The notes under the pieces: model-generated
What the model was told of the DNA's origin: nothing
What the model saw: the letters and a program-made list of their open reading frames with translations, nothing else
Database searches by the model: none
Assembly: GCA_018402235.1 (NCBI GenBank)
Contig: JAGYJJ010000004.1
Coordinates: 1,323,256 to 1,387,255, forward strand
Direction of reading: 5' to 3'
Source: Candidatus Nanopelagicales bacterium
Lineage (GTDB): Bacteria; Actinomycetota; Actinomycetes; S36-B12
Length of the DNA stretch: 64,000 nucleotides
In this document: positions 18,320-27,987 of the stretch, piece after piece
Layout: the number at the start of each line of letters is the position of its first letter
Numbering within the stretch: position 1 is the stretch's first letter
Translations under genes and position numbers: made by a program

Positions 18320-19278
18320 TCGATCAGGTCGACGATCCGGCGTAAATCTTCAGCGTCGGCGAACTCGATCACCAAAGAACCCCGAGCGTTGCTGCGACCG
18401 AGCCCGCTCACCGAGACCCGGGTGTCGAGTTGATCGGCTACCCGACCTACCAATTCGGTGACGAGATCTTCGAGTTCATCGCTGCGTTTCGTGCGCTTGC
18501 GTTCCTTGCGCTCGCGCGTGGTGCCATCGACCTCACCGAGGGTGATCAGTTCCTCGACTGATCGCACACTCAAACCTTCGGCAATGATGCGGTGGGCCAT
18601 CGCATCCATCTGCTCGGGTGTGGACAAGGACAGCAGTGCACGTGCGTGTCCGGCGCTGATGACACCGGCGGCGACTTTGGACTGCACCGCAGTGGGCAAC
18701 TTCAAAAGTCGAAGAGTGTTCGTTACCTGCGGGCGCGAACGTCCGATGCGACTAGCAAGTTGCTCTTGTGTGCAATCGAAATCCGCAAGCATCTGCGAAT
18801 ACGCGGCTGCTTCCTCGAGTGGATTCAAGTCCGCACGGTGCAAGTTCTCCAAAAGTGCATCGCGCAGCATGTCGGCGTCGTCGGTGGTGCGGATGATCGC
18901 AGGAATGTTCGCCAGACCTGCCTGCTTGGTTGCGCGTAGGCGTCGCTCACCTGCAATCAACTCATACGTTGCATCCGGATCGCCGGAGTCCAACGGGCGA
19001 ACCACGATCGGCTGCAACAGGCCGATTTCTGTGATGGAGAACGTTAATTCGGCCAGAGCGTCCTCGTCGAAAACTTGCCGTGGCTGCCTGGGATTCGGGC
19101 GAACGGAGTCGACATCGATCTCTGCATAATGCGCAACGTCGGATGAGATGGCTGGTGTTGTGGGGGCCGCAGTCTTCTTCGCTGTTTTAGCTGCTGGCTT
19201 GCTAGCAGGTTCTTGGGTTTGCGCCGGCGTTGTGGGGATCAGCGCACCTAGCCCTTTGCCGAGTCCTCGTTTAGTCAT
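18316..19278 (-). CDS. parB: Chromosome partitioning protein ParB
   Basis: CTP-dependent DNA clamp that loads at parS and spreads. The N-terminus RGLGKGLGALIP is the ParA-interacting sequence. The CTPase/ParB-like domain contains NPRQPRQVF, GERR (residues 110-113) and ENLHRADLNPLEEA. A helix-turn-helix (about 170-192) reads parS, and a C-terminal dimerisation segment ends with RRIVDLI. 320 residues is typical. It starts within the last codons of parA (8-bp overlap), so the two form an operon. Candidate parS sites are close upstream. Confidence 0.97.
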   Translation of the reverse strand: MTKRGLGKGLGALIPTTPAQTQEPASKPAAKTAKKTAAPTTPAISSDVAHYAEIDVDSVRPNPRQPRQVFDEDALAELTFSITEIGLLQPIVVRPLDSGDPDATYELIAGERRLRATKQAGLANIPAIIRTTDDADMLRDALLENLHRADLNPLEEAAAYSQMLADFDCTQEQLASRIGRSRPQVTNTLRLLKLPTAVQSKVAAGVISAGHARALLSLSTPEQMDAMAHRIIAEGLSVRSVEELITLGEVDGTTRERKERKRTKRSDELEDLVTELVGRVADQLDTRVSVSGLGRSNARGSLVIEFADAEDLRRIVDLID

Positions 19279-20128
19279 CGGTGTCTCCGGTTGTCCTGTG
19301 CTGCGTTATTTTCTGGTCGACCGTTGTCTGTTCGATCGTTTTCTGTTCGATCGCGTCGAGTTGTTCGGCCACCTCGCGGTAGGCGATTGCGCCCGAACTT
19401 GTGGGGTCGTATGTGACAACCGTTTGCGCGTACGAGGGCGCTTCCGATACACGTACCGAACGCGGCACCACCGTGTCCAAAACGCGCGCGCCGAAATGTG
19501 TTCGGACCTCGTGCACCACCTGCGATGCCAGTCGGGTGCGACCGTCGTACATCGTCAAGACAATCGCACCAACATGCAGGTCGGGGTTGAGGTGGCCGGC
19601 AACCATGTCGACGGTGCGCAGCAACTGCGATAGGCCTTCGAGGGCGTAGTACTCGCATTGGATGGGAAGTAGAACTTCGCGTGCAGCCACCAGACCGTTC
19701 AAGGTCAACAGCCCCAAACTCGGCGGGCAATCGACGATGACGTAATCAAGGGGGGTGCCGGCGGCACGCTGCTGCTCCATATAGGCATCGATCGCCTCGC
19801 GCAGGCGAAACTCCCGGCCCTCGCTGGCCACCAATTCGATCTCGGCCCCTGCCAGGTCGATGGTGGCCGGGGCCCCCAGCAGACCCGGTACTTCTTCACA
19901 TTCTGTGACAATCTGTGACAAAGGGGTCGAATCAGTGAGAACGTCGTACATATCGGGGGTTCCCTCACCGTGCTCGATACCCAGCGCGGTGGAGGCGTTG
20001 CCCTGGGGGTCGAGGTCGATCACCACGACGCGCTTACCCATCATTGCCAAGGCAGCGGCAACGTTGACCGTGGTGGTGGTCTTGCCTACACCGCCCTTTT
20101 GGTTGGCAACCGTGAGGATTCGGGTCAC
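19271..20128 (-). CDS. parA: Chromosome partitioning ATPase ParA
   Basis: Walker-type ATPase that positions ParB-parS complexes. Deviant Walker A QKGGVGKTT at residues 10-18, VVVIDLDPQGNASTALG and VIVDCPPSLGLLTLNGL follow. GTG 20128 (MTRILTVANQ) is chosen over an upstream TTG because family similarity starts there. It gives 285 residues with a C-terminal tail rich in Gln, Thr and Asp. parA and parB overlap by 8 bp. The 5' flank holds a parS-like palindrome. Confidence 0.96.
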   Translation of the reverse strand: MTRILTVANQKGGVGKTTTTVNVAAALAMMGKRVVVIDLDPQGNASTALGIEHGEGTPDMYDVLTDSTPLSQIVTECEEVPGLLGAPATIDLAGAEIELVASEGREFRLREAIDAYMEQQRAAGTPLDYVIVDCPPSLGLLTLNGLVAAREVLLPIQCEYYALEGLSQLLRTVDMVAGHLNPDLHVGAIVLTMYDGRTRLASQVVHEVRTHFGARVLDTVVPRSVRVSEAPSYAQTVVTYDPTSSGAIAYREVAEQLDAIEQKTIEQTTVDQKITQHRTTGDTDD

Positions 20129-20196
20129 CGGCTGTCCTCTGCCACGCCGCCGGGCCAGCCGAGCCCACTGGGGCGCCCGGGCTCGGGGGCAACCGA

Positions 20197-20212
20197 TGTT
20201 TCCCGTGAAACA
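20197..20212. promoter_or_regulatory. parS site (one mismatch)
   Basis: TGTTTCCCGTGAAACA against the bacterial parS consensus TGTTTCACGTGAAACA, a single A-to-C change. Located between rsmG and parA. Recognised by ParB. Confidence 0.85.
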
Positions 20213-20294
20213 TCTCCGGGCCAGCCCAGGCCGCTGAAGTGGGGTTCGGATGCGGACCCGGATTCGGGGGACTGGGAGGGATCGCTCACGGGCG

Positions 20295-20987
20295 TCATTG
20301 TGCCGTAGTGGGCTGACCGGTTTTTCGGGCCACCACAATGGTGGTCGCCGGATCCACCACGCCCTGACCTACCTGCTCCACCGAGATGTCCTGCAGGCCT
20401 ATTTCGGTGAGCAGGTTGCGGTCCCGGTCAACCTCATCGGCCGCCGATTCCCCTTTCAGGGCAAGCAAAATGCCTCCGGGCACCAGTAGTGGCGCGCCCC
20501 AAGCCCCCAGAGTTCCCAGCGGCGCAACCGCCCTGGCGGTCACAACATCCATACTCCCGGGGCGTGATGTCTGGGGACTGCCGGCCACCGACTCCGCCCG
20601 GTCCCGGACCACCTGAACCCGCCCACCGAGCTCTAGTTCGTGGACGCATTCGGTGAGGAACGTGGCCCGGCGCAGCAAAGACTCGATGAGCACAACCGTT
20701 AGATCGGGTCGGGCCAGGGCCCAGACGAGCCCCGGCAGCCCCGCCCCCGATCCAATATCGGCCACCACCGCATCCTGGGGGATCAGCCCCGCCACGGGGT
20801 CAGCCACCACAGCACAGTTCAAAATGTGGCGATCCCAGATCCGTGGAGCTTCCCGGGGGCCGAGTAGCCCGCGCTCGATTCCTGGCCCTACCAGGATCTC
20901 GGCGTACCTGATGAGCCCCGACTTCGCGGGTTCGAGCCAGTCCGGTAGCGCGGGCACCACGTCACCCAATGTTTCACGGGAAACCAT
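20295..20987 (-). CDS. rsmG: 16S rRNA (guanine-N7)-methyltransferase
   Basis: SAM-dependent methyltransferase that makes m7G527 in 16S rRNA; loss gives low-level streptomycin resistance in other bacteria. 230 residues with the GidB signature: SAM-binding VADIGSGAGLPGLVWAL near residue 74-90, adenine contact VVLIESLLRRATFL and VTARAVAPLGTL. ATG 20987 gives MVSRETLGD, whose codons form the second parS-like sequence. Normal position between jag and parA. Confidence 0.95.
   Translation of the reverse strand: MVSRETLGDVVPALPDWLEPAKSGLIRYAEILVGPGIERGLLGPREAPRIWDRHILNCAVVADPVAGLIPQDAVVADIGSGAGLPGLVWALARPDLTVVLIESLLRRATFLTECVHELELGGRVQVVRDRAESVAGSPQTSRPGSMDVVTARAVAPLGTLGAWGAPLLVPGGILLALKGESAADEVDRDRNLLTEIGLQDISVEQVGQGVVDPATTIVVARKTGQPTTAQ
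20970..20985. promoter_or_regulatory. Second parS-like site over the rsmG start
   Basis: TGTTTCACGGGAAACC, two mismatches to consensus; on the minus strand the core GTTTCCCGTGAAACA is identical to the site at 20197. It lies within the first codons of rsmG. Confidence 0.7.
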
Positions 20988-21494
20988 CTACGGGATTCTG
21001 ATAACGACCCTGCGGTCGGGCGCCTCGCCCTGGGACTCGCTCAGGAGGCCCGCCGCCGCCACGGCATCGTGCACCACCTTGCGCTCGAACGGATTCATCG
21101 GCGCCATGGTTACCGGGGCCGCTGTTCGCTGCGCCTCCGCGATTGCGGCCTGGGCTGTCTCTTCCAAGACCGCCTTCTGCGCTGCCCGGTAGCCGGCGAT
21201 ATCCACCATCAGGCGGGAGCGCTCACCGGTCTCGCGGGTCGCGGCCAAGCGGGTCAACTCCTGCAGGGCGTTCAAGACCTCGCCGTCATCACCCACCAGG
21301 TGACGCAGGTCGCCACCGTCCACCTCGATGACAGCAACCTGGATGCGCTCGCCTTCCATATCGATGTCGATGTCTCCATCGGCATCGATGATGTCTAGCA
21401 GGCCTTCTAAATAGTCGGCCGCGGCTTCACCCTCGGTATCGGCCGAGCGGGCACCCGTGGGGCCCGCGACGTCTGTTGTTTCGTCGTCGCTCAC
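20988..21494 (-). CDS. jag: RNA-binding protein Jag/KhpB
   Basis: 168 residues, with a KH domain (VAVIEVDGGDLRHLVGDDGE, a variant GxxG loop) and a C-terminal R3H domain (MNPFERKVVHDAVAA, with the RxxxH pair). The N-terminal Jag_N domain of Firmicutes is absent and replaced by an acidic tail, as usual in actinobacteria. Family members bind RNA and affect cell division and elongation. The start is GTG 21494 and the stop abuts the rsmG start. Upstream yidC ends 32 bp away. Confidence 0.93.
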   Translation of the reverse strand: MSDDETTDVAGPTGARSADTEGEAAADYLEGLLDIIDADGDIDIDMEGERIQVAVIEVDGGDLRHLVGDDGEVLNALQELTRLAATRETGERSRLMVDIAGYRAAQKAVLEETAQAAIAEAQRTAAPVTMAPMNPFERKVVHDAVAAAGLLSESQGEAPDRRVVIRIP

Positions 21495-21526
21495 GTTTTC
21501 TCCAGTCCAGCGGTACTACGCGACCG

Positions 21527-22480
21527 CTACTTCTTCTTGCGCTTACTGCGCGGGGCTTTCTTGGGCTGCACTCTGTTTACCGACGGGGGGTCGGGAACCT
21601 CGTCGGGCTCCTCGGTAGACACCACACCGCCTTTTCGAGCAGCCTTGCGCGCCGCCTTCTCCTTCTTCCGACCTTCAAGTGCTTCGAAGGCGGGGGTTCC
21701 CGGCTGCGGATTGTTTCGGATGACGTAGAACTGTTGGCCCATTGACCACAGGTTCGTGGTGAACCAGTAAATGAGTACGCCGATCGGGAAGTTGATGCCA
21801 CCCACCGCGAAGACCAGCGGGAAGACATACAACAAGATCTTCTGCTGACGAACCATCGGGTTGTCGGGGGCGGTGTTCTTCACGATGAGTTGTCGCTGCG
21901 TCAAGAACGTGGTGGTGCTCATTGCGACAATCAAGATCGCCGCCAAGATTCGCACAGTCAGTTCGCTGGTTCCCGTCTCGGCTTCAACAACACCGGCCAG
22001 CCAGAACGTGGCCCACAAGGGAACCTCGAAAATAGTTGCGTCGTGCGCGATGCTCACCAGATCTTGGTATTGGGCCCACGCGAAAACACCAATCGCCTGC
22101 TCTTGGGCGATGCCGTATTGCAGCACTCGAAAGAGTCCGAAAAAGATGGGCGCCTGCAACAAAATCGGCAGACATGACGCCAAGGGATTGGTGCCCGTTT
22201 CCTTATACAACTTCATCATTTCCTGCGATTGCCGTTCGCGATCGCCGGCGTACTTCTTTTGAATTTCCTTCATCTGTGGCTGGATGATCTGCAAACCGCG
22301 CTGCGCCTTGATCTGCTTCACAAACAGCGGAATCAACAGGATGCGCATCAAGATCACCAGGCCGATGATCGACATCGCCCACGTCCAGCCGGACGCAGGA
22401 TCCATGAACAAGCTGAAGAACGTATAGAACTGAACAAGCACCCAGCTAACGGGAACGTCCAACAACTCCAAGATGGCCAT
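21527..22480 (-). CDS. yidC: Membrane protein insertase YidC
   Basis: 317 residues with five or so hydrophobic segments. It has the conserved positively charged groove helix (GLVILMRILLIPLFVKQIKA), the cytoplasmic loop MKEIQKKYAGDRERQSQEMM, and the TNPLASCLPILLQAPIFFGL helix. The C-terminus is Lys/Arg-rich, ending RSKRKKK, as in ribosome-contacting YidC homologues. It lacks the large periplasmic domain of Gram-negative YidC, as expected for actinobacteria. Start ATG 22480, three bases after the yidD stop. Confidence 0.96.
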   Translation of the reverse strand: MAILELLDVPVSWVLVQFYTFFSLFMDPASGWTWAMSIIGLVILMRILLIPLFVKQIKAQRGLQIIQPQMKEIQKKYAGDRERQSQEMMKLYKETGTNPLASCLPILLQAPIFFGLFRVLQYGIAQEQAIGVFAWAQYQDLVSIAHDATIFEVPLWATFWLAGVVEAETGTSELTVRILAAILIVAMSTTTFLTQRQLIVKNTAPDNPMVRQQKILLYVFPLVFAVGGINFPIGVLIYWFTTNLWSMGQQFYVIRNNPQPGTPAFEALEGRKKEKAARKAARKGGVVSTEEPDEVPDPPSVNRVQPKKAPRSKRKKK

Positions 22481-22483
22481 GGG

Positions 22484-22834
22484 TTATGCCGTTCTCCGAT
22501 CAGGTGCTAGCCGAGTGGTGCCGTCGGGATGAATACCAGGAAGCCATCGACCACGTTCGGGTACCGGGTCCAGGCCGCCCTTATTCCACGGGTTGCACCG
22601 TAGTAGACGCCAGATCGACAAGACTAAGCCCTTCGCAGATCCATGCACCGTGATCGCTTCATAGCCGTAGGCCGAACAGCTGGGGTAGAAACGGCAACTC
22701 GGCGGCAACAGCGGAGAGATCGCCAGTTGGTAAGCCCGGATCGCCACCAAGAACACGAATCGGACCACAAATCCAACAGTGTGATCCCACAGCCACAACA
22801 GGCCGCGGCCGAAGGCCGTCATCGCGTCCTTCAC
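22484..22834 (-). CDS. yidD: Membrane protein insertion efficiency factor YidD
   Basis: Small membrane-associated protein helping YidC insertion. Core motif [27 protein letters not shown] and the [17 protein letters not shown] segment are diagnostic. The start is placed at GTG 22834, which overlaps the rnpA stop codon (GTGA), giving 116 residues; ATG 22822 is an alternative. The first 40 residues contain an amphipathic/hydrophobic stretch unusually long for YidD. Between rnpA and yidC, as expected. Confidence 0.94.
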   Translation of the reverse strand: MKDAMTAFGRGLLWLWDHTVGFVVRFVFLVAIRAYQLAISPLLPPSCRFYPSCSAYGYEAITVHGSAKGLVLSIWRLLRCNPWNKGGLDPVPERGRWLPGIHPDGTTRLAPDRRTA

Positions 22835-23189
22835 CGACGACCACCTTGGAATGACTCCATGACCGTGCCCACGCCCCGGCCTACATCCGCGGCGATGGTC
22901 GCGGACCCTCCCGCCCCCGGCAGGGCTCTGATGACCCACACCGAACCAGCCGGCAATTGCGGCACTTGAGCGGCCATTGCATGGCGAATCTGCCGGGCCA
23001 CCCGGTGGCGATCCACCGATCCCCCCACCGCCTTACTCACGGTCACCCCAACCCGAACGTCCTCACCGGGTGTTTCGGATGAGGTTGCACCCCGTGGACG
23101 ATCACCGTCGGCGTCACAGCTTTGACACCCGACCGGATGGTCCTACGGAAATCCTCGGGGCGGGTGAGCCGATGATGTCGCGGCAACAT
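22831..23189 (-). pseudogene. rnpA: Ribonuclease P protein component, split by a frameshift
   Basis: Protein subunit of RNase P, which matures tRNA 5' ends. The upstream frame (ATG 23189) gives MLPRHHRLTRPEDFRRTIRS and the downstream frame gives [29 protein letters not shown] and the C-terminus. Inserting one base around the four-C run at 23090-23093 (plus strand) joins them into about 119 residues, the normal RnpA length, with all conserved blocks present. Since RnpA is essential, a missing base in the assembled sequence is more likely than a true pseudogene. The stop overlaps the yidD GTG. Confidence 0.85.
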
Positions 23190-23331
23190 GACACAAGCAT
23201 CCTGCATAGGGGGGTGTTGGGGGTTTCCCCAACCGGAAAGAGGACCTAGAACGACGAACGAGGAACGAGGAAATGTAAACGAGGAACGAGGCGGGCGGGA
23301 TCGAGATGCGCCCAGGCGCACTTACGCGCAA

Positions 23332-23466
23332 TTAAGCCGAGAGGCGCTCGCGGCCCTTGCCCCGACGATTGGCGAGGATGGCGCGTCCAGCCCGGGTGCG
23401 CATCCGGGCCCGGAAACCGTGCTTGCGTGCCCGCCGCCGGGTGTTGGGCTGGAAAGTGCGCTTCAT
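23332..23466 (-). CDS. rpmH: 50S ribosomal protein L34
   Basis: 44-residue ribosomal protein, starting [20 protein letters not shown] and ending GRERLSA, an almost canonical L34. ATG at 23466. First gene of the minus-strand rpmH-rnpA-yidD-yidC-jag-rsmG run leading away from dnaA. The 142 bp between it and rnpA hold short TTCCTCG-type repeats. Confidence 0.97.
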   Translation of the reverse strand: MKRTFQPNTRRRARKHGFRARMRTRAGRAILANRRGKGRERLSA

Positions 23467-23706
23467 CTGGATACTCCTGGGGAATGCGGCCTGACCGATG
23501 TCGAAACCCACACAGCGGACCGAGCACTGCAGGGCGCCCCAGGGTAAGGCCAGCACCAAGAACCGGTCAAACCGGGGTGGGCGCTCGGGAAATAATCCCA
23601 CCCCATCTTGTGTCCAACCGCGCCGCTCGCTAGGGTGACGGTTCCGCTTCCACACCTGTGGATAACTATGTGGACAAATTGCTGATGAACGGGGAGGCTG
23701 TACCGC
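23467..23706. other. rpmH-dnaA divergent intergenic region with a DnaA box
   Basis: 240-bp region holding the divergent promoters of rpmH and dnaA. One perfect DnaA box, TGTGGATAA, lies at 23657-23665, followed by ATGTGGACAAAT, a second weaker match. These suit DnaA autoregulation. Individual promoter hexamers were not resolved. Confidence 0.75.
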
Positions 23707-25194
23707 GTGGCTGAGGAAAACGAGCTTGCTGCCTACTGGGAAGCGGCCTTGGCCAGCCTGAGTGAAGAGGAATTGCCCGCCCAACAACGGGCCTTCGTCA
23801 CCTTGACGCAACCGCTCGGACTCGTGGGCGATACCGCGTTGGTCGCCGCCCCCAATGAGTTCACTAAAGACGTTTTGGAAACCCGCCTGCGCCCCATCGT
23901 GGTGCGGGCCCTGACCGCAACGATTGGCCAGGAAGTCCGGTTGGCGGTAACCGTTGATCCATCGATTACTCCAGCGGTGGACGACGTCACCACAGACGAG
24001 ATGGCTGATGCCACCTACGCCGACGAGCTCACAAACGAGCGCGCCGACGCACTCGCGGGGACACCAGGCGCCTCGTCCACTTCCGGCGCACCGTGGGAGG
24101 AGAACCGCGCTGCGGATGCGCGCCCGGGCACGGGATCGCCCGATACCCGATCCGGTGATGGCCGCCTGAACGATAAATACATCTTCGATACTTTCGTGAT
24201 CGGTTCGAGTAATCGCTTTGCGCATGCAGCGGCCGTGGCTGTGGCCGAGCAGCCGGCACGTGCGTACAACCCGTTATTCATCTACGGCGGTTCTGGGTTG
24301 GGTAAAACCCACTTGTTGCACGCCATCGGGCACTACACGCGCACTCTGTATAAGGGCACGCATGTTCGTTACGTGAGTTCGGAGGAATTCACCAACGAGT
24401 TCATCAACTCAATTCGTGACGATAAGGCCGCCGCTTTCCAACGGCGCTACCGCGAGACGGACGTTCTGTTGGTCGACGATATTCAATTCCTGAGCGGAAA
24501 AGTCCAGACGCAGGAAGAGTTTTTCCATACCTTCAACACCTTGCACAACGCCAATAAGCAGATCGTCATCACCTCGGATCTGCCCCCCAAGCAACTCCAG
24601 GAGTTTGAGGACCGGATGCGCTCGCGTTTCGAGTGGGGACTCATCACCGACATCCAGCCACCGGACCTCGAGACGCGCATCGCGATCTTGCGAAAGAAGT
24701 CAAAGCAGGAACGTCTGGTCGCCCCTCCGGAAGTACTCGAGTACATCGCGTCGAAGATCAGTACGAACATCCGTGAGCTTGAAGGTGCGCTGATTCGCGT
24801 GACAGCCTTCGCATCACTCAACCGTCAACCGGTTGATTTGACCATTACCGAGATCGTGTTGAAGGACCTGCTGCCGTCGGAAACCGGTCCGGAGATCACT
24901 GCCGCGCAAATCATGGCGGCAACGGCTGCCTACTTCGGGGTAACAGTGGAGGATCTGTGCGGCGCGAGTCGCTCGCGGGTGCTGGTCACGGCCCGCCAGA
25001 TTGCTATGTATCTATGCCGGGAGCTCACCGACTTGTCTTTGCCCAAAATCGGCCAAGCCTTCGGTGGACGCGATCACACAACGGTGATGCACGCCGATCG
25101 CAAGATTCGCCATCTCATGGCCGAGCGTCGATCCTTGTTCAACCAGGTAACCGACCTCACCAGTCGTATCAAGTCCCAACCCCGCCCAGCATGA
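23707..25194 (+). CDS. dnaA: Replication initiator DnaA
   Basis: 495 residues in four domains: N-terminal DnaB-interaction part (1-80), an acidic/proline-poor linker (about 85-150), the AAA+ ATPase and a C-terminal DNA-binding domain. Walker A is GGSGLGKTH at 194-202 and Walker B LLVDDIQF starts at 254. The sensor/arginine-finger region [19 protein letters not shown] is conserved. The DnaA-box-reading signature is [20 protein letters not shown] 23707 is the start. It is followed by the putative oriC and dnaN. Confidence 0.98.
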   Translation: MAEENELAAYWEAALASLSEEELPAQQRAFVTLTQPLGLVGDTALVAAPNEFTKDVLETRLRPIVVRALTATIGQEVRLAVTVDPSITPAVDDVTTDEMADATYADELTNERADALAGTPGASSTSGAPWEENRAADARPGTGSPDTRSGDGRLNDKYIFDTFVIGSSNRFAHAAAVAVAEQPARAYNPLFIYGGSGLGKTHLLHAIGHYTRTLYKGTHVRYVSSEEFTNEFINSIRDDKAAAFQRRYRETDVLLVDDIQFLSGKVQTQEEFFHTFNTLHNANKQIVITSDLPPKQLQEFEDRMRSRFEWGLITDIQPPDLETRIAILRKKSKQERLVAPPEVLEYIASKISTNIRELEGALIRVTAFASLNRQPVDLTITEIVLKDLLPSETGPEITAAQIMAATAAYFGVTVEDLCGASRSRVLVTARQIAMYLCRELTDLSLPKIGQAFGGRDHTTVMHADRKIRHLMAERRSLFNQVTDLTSRIKSQPRPA

Positions 25195-25738
25195 CCGCCC
25201 TGGTGAATCCCCACACACAGCGCCGCTCACACTCGTCACACAAATCCCATATGGCCCGTTCATCACCACTATCCCCAAGTTCTCCCCAACTGTGGATCAC
25301 ACCTGTGTATAAGGTTGTTGATAACTACCGGCTAGGTGTCCAATTTGCCCAAAACGTTCGGCTATCCCCATCTGTGGATCACTTGTGGACAGGGGGCAGC
25401 CTGGAACCAACGAAACATCGACCCACCTGTGCATACATCGCCGACGCCTGTGCACGCGAATCGCAAACTCCGGTCCTATCCCCAACCATCCACCGCGCCC
25501 GGCCCGCACTCCCCACATGCTCTCCACAGCCAAAAATGGGGTATTTACGAAGCCCAGGGGTGTTCATCCACACTTTCCCCAGGACCTACGACGATGACTA
25601 CTACCTATATCCGATGATTTCCCAAGACAACAACGCAGCACAGGCCGTGGACAACTCCCGTACGCTCAGATCCCTTGGAAGATCGATGCCGCGTTTTATT
25701 GGTAGTTGCACCTACGAACACGACACAGGAGGAAACGA
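25195..25738. other. Putative chromosomal origin (oriC) between dnaA and dnaN
   Basis: 544 bp without a credible gene. It holds several DnaA-box-like 9-mers: TGTGGATCA at 25291 and 25373, TGTGTATAA at 25304, TGTTGATAA at 25316, TGTGGACAG at 25384 and TCATCCACA at 25565. Weaker matches occur elsewhere (for example TGTGCATAC). An AT-richer stretch (CTACCTATATCCGATGATTT) near 25600-25620 could be the unwinding element. Position between dnaA and dnaN is the standard actinobacterial oriC site. Confidence 0.85.
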
Positions 25739-26857
25739 GTGAAGATCCGAGTTGAGCGCGATTCACTCGCTGATGCCGTGGCGTGGTCGGCTCGAACCTT
25801 GCCCAATCGGCCGAGCCTGCCGGTGCTCGCAGGTTTGGTTGTCGAAGCCGCTGCGGATGCTGTCTCGCTGAGTGGTTTCGACTATGAAGTCTCTACGCGA
25901 GCCACGTTAGACGCGGATGTCGAGACCGCCGGCAAGACGCTTGTTTCTGGGCGACTGCTATCGGACATAGCCCGCTCACTGCCAGCGCAACCGGTACTTA
26001 TATCCCTAGAAGGAAACCGAGCCATCATCACGTGCGGGCGCACGTCCTTCACGCTCCCCACTTTGCCGATCGAGGACTACCCCGCACTACCTGACATGCC
26101 CGATAGCAGCGGCACCGTTGATGCAGGCATCTTCGGTCACGCGGTAACGCAGGTTGCTGTTGCAGCTGGACGCGACGACACACTGCCTACCCTTACCGGA
26201 ATTCGCGTGGAGGTTGATGGTTCTTCCATCGTGCTGGCGGCAACGGACCGCTATCGACTGGCAGTCCGAGAGATCGAATGGGCACCCTCAGATAGCAAAG
26301 TTCACGCCGAACTTTTGGTACCAGCCAAGACGCTGGCCGATACCGCAAAGTCATTGAGTGGTGGCTCGAACGTGTCTTTGTCGTTGCCACCTGAGGGCGA
26401 ACGACTCATGGGTTTCGAAGGAGATAACCGACGCACCACCACCAGGCTTCTGGATGGTGAGTTTCCGAAATATCGATCCTTACTTCCCAATGAGTCATCC
26501 ACCCACGCAACCGTGGACACCGCTTCACTAATCGAGGCAGTGAAGCGCGTTGCGCTGGTGGCCGAACGCAACACACCCGTGCGCTTGACGTTCGCGCACT
26601 CGGAGTTGGCGCTGCGCGCGGGTGCTGGCGACGACGCCAAGGCGGAGGAATCACTCGAAGCGTCGATTGAAGGTGACGACATCGAAATCGCATTCAATCC
26701 CGGCTACCTGCTCGACGGTCTGGCTGCGATCAATGCCGCGCAGGCGCAGTTCGCGTTCACCCAGGCAACGCGACCGGCGGTGATGGTTGGTGTTACCGAT
26801 AACGCCCCCATTCCTGCATACCAGTACTTACTTATGCCCGTTCGACTTACTGGCTGA
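25739..26857 (+). CDS. dnaN: DNA polymerase III beta sliding clamp
   Basis: 372 residues forming the ring-shaped processivity clamp. The N-terminus (MKIRVERDSLADAVAW), central TLPTLPIEDYPALPD and C-terminal MPVRLTG are typical; three beta-clamp domains are evident by repeat of the fold. The start is GTG 25739, placed by a strong ACAGGAGG site; an upstream ATG in the same frame has no site. recF follows two bases after the stop. Confidence 0.97.
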   Translation: MKIRVERDSLADAVAWSARTLPNRPSLPVLAGLVVEAAADAVSLSGFDYEVSTRATLDADVETAGKTLVSGRLLSDIARSLPAQPVLISLEGNRAIITCGRTSFTLPTLPIEDYPALPDMPDSSGTVDAGIFGHAVTQVAVAAGRDDTLPTLTGIRVEVDGSSIVLAATDRYRLAVREIEWAPSDSKVHAELLVPAKTLADTAKSLSGGSNVSLSLPPEGERLMGFEGDNRRTTTRLLDGEFPKYRSLLPNESSTHATVDTASLIEAVKRVALVAERNTPVRLTFAHSELALRAGAGDDAKAEESLEASIEGDDIEIAFNPGYLLDGLAAINAAQAQFAFTQATRPAVMVGVTDNAPIPAYQYLLMPVRLTG

Positions 26858-26859
26858 CC

Positions 26860-27987
26860 ATGTGGGTCCAGGCATTGAGCCTGACGGACTTCCGCTCCTA
26901 TGAACAAGCGGATATGCAGTTCGAACCGGGCGTGAGTTCCATCGTCGGTATGAACGGGCAAGGCAAAACGAACATCGTGGAAGCGATTGCGTATTTGGCA
27001 ACGCTCACCAGCCACAGGGTTGCCCAGGACGCACCGCTGGTTCGCGCAGGAACTGAGCAAGCTGTTGTGCGAGCGCGCGTGTGTGAAGATGATCGCTCCG
27101 TGAACGTCGACCTGCAAATAAACCCAGGCGGTGCGAACAAGGTTCGCATCAACCGTGCTGCTGCCACGCGGGCCCGAGACATCCTGGGGATCGTTAGGGC
27201 GATCGTTTTCGCGCCCGAGGATCTGTCTTTGGTGCGGGGAGATCCGGGGGATCGTCGTCGTTTTCTAGACGAGATGACGATTCAACGACATCCACGGATT
27301 GCGGGAGTGCGAGCCGACTACGACAAAGTCCTACGCCAACGCAATGCGCTATTGAAGTCAGCGGCCGGCCGCTCCTCAGTGAGCATGCGTGAAACTTTGT
27401 CGGCTTGGGATGAGCAGCTCATCGAATATGGGACAGACATCATCTGCAACCGTCAACAATTCATCGATGACCTTGCACCTTTCGTACAGAAGGCGTACGA
27501 GCACATCGCAGAGACTGCCCAGGTGGAGGTTCGTTACAAAGCATCATCACCTGAACTCCGTGAAGCACTCGCTGCGCGGAACTCAACGCAAGATTCGGTG
27601 CGCGCGGCGCTCACCAACGACGTCCACGCCCGAATGGACGACGAGTTCCGGCGCGGAGTAACACTGGTGGGACCACACCGCGACGAAGTCGAGTTGCAAC
27701 TCGATGAGTTTCCCGTCAAGGGCTACGCATCGCACGGGGAATCGTGGTCGATGGCGCTGGCACTTCGTTTGGGTGCTGCAGATGTGTTGCGTGCCGATGG
27801 AGTTGACCCGATCATCATTTTGGACGACGTGTTCGCCGAACTCGACACCACTCGTCGCCGGCACCTGGCCGACATGGTGCACAGCTCCACACAGGTGATC
27901 ATCACTGCCGCCGTTGAGCACGATGTTCCAGAGGAACTCAGCGGTGCGCGATTCACCGTGGTGAAAGGCCAGGTGAGTGCGGCATGA
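26860..27987 (+). CDS. recF: DNA replication and repair protein RecF
   Basis: 375-residue SMC-like ATPase that loads RecA at gaps. Walker A GMNGQGKTN near residue 30, the signature LVRGDPGDRRRFLDEM, and Walker B IIILDDVFAELDTTRRRHL near the C-terminus are all present. dnaN lies 2 bp upstream and the next gene overlaps by 4 bp, so this is a dnaN-recF-dciA operon as in other actinobacteria. Confidence 0.97.
   Translation: MWVQALSLTDFRSYEQADMQFEPGVSSIVGMNGQGKTNIVEAIAYLATLTSHRVAQDAPLVRAGTEQAVVRARVCEDDRSVNVDLQINPGGANKVRINRAAATRARDILGIVRAIVFAPEDLSLVRGDPGDRRRFLDEMTIQRHPRIAGVRADYDKVLRQRNALLKSAAGRSSVSMRETLSAWDEQLIEYGTDIICNRQQFIDDLAPFVQKAYEHIAETAQVEVRYKASSPELREALAARNSTQDSVRAALTNDVHARMDDEFRRGVTLVGPHRDEVELQLDEFPVKGYASHGESWSMALALRLGAADVLRADGVDPIIILDDVFAELDTTRRRHLADMVHSSTQVIITAAVEHDVPEELSGARFTVVKGQVSAA

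Noticed and set aside
19900-19925. Short direct repeats of CTGTGACAA inside parA
   Set aside because: They lie in coding sequence matching ordinary ParA residues and show no operator symmetry.
23332-24225. 297-residue minus-strand ORF ending in L34
   Set aside because: Only the last 44 codons (rpmH) are real; the upstream part is antisense to dnaA.
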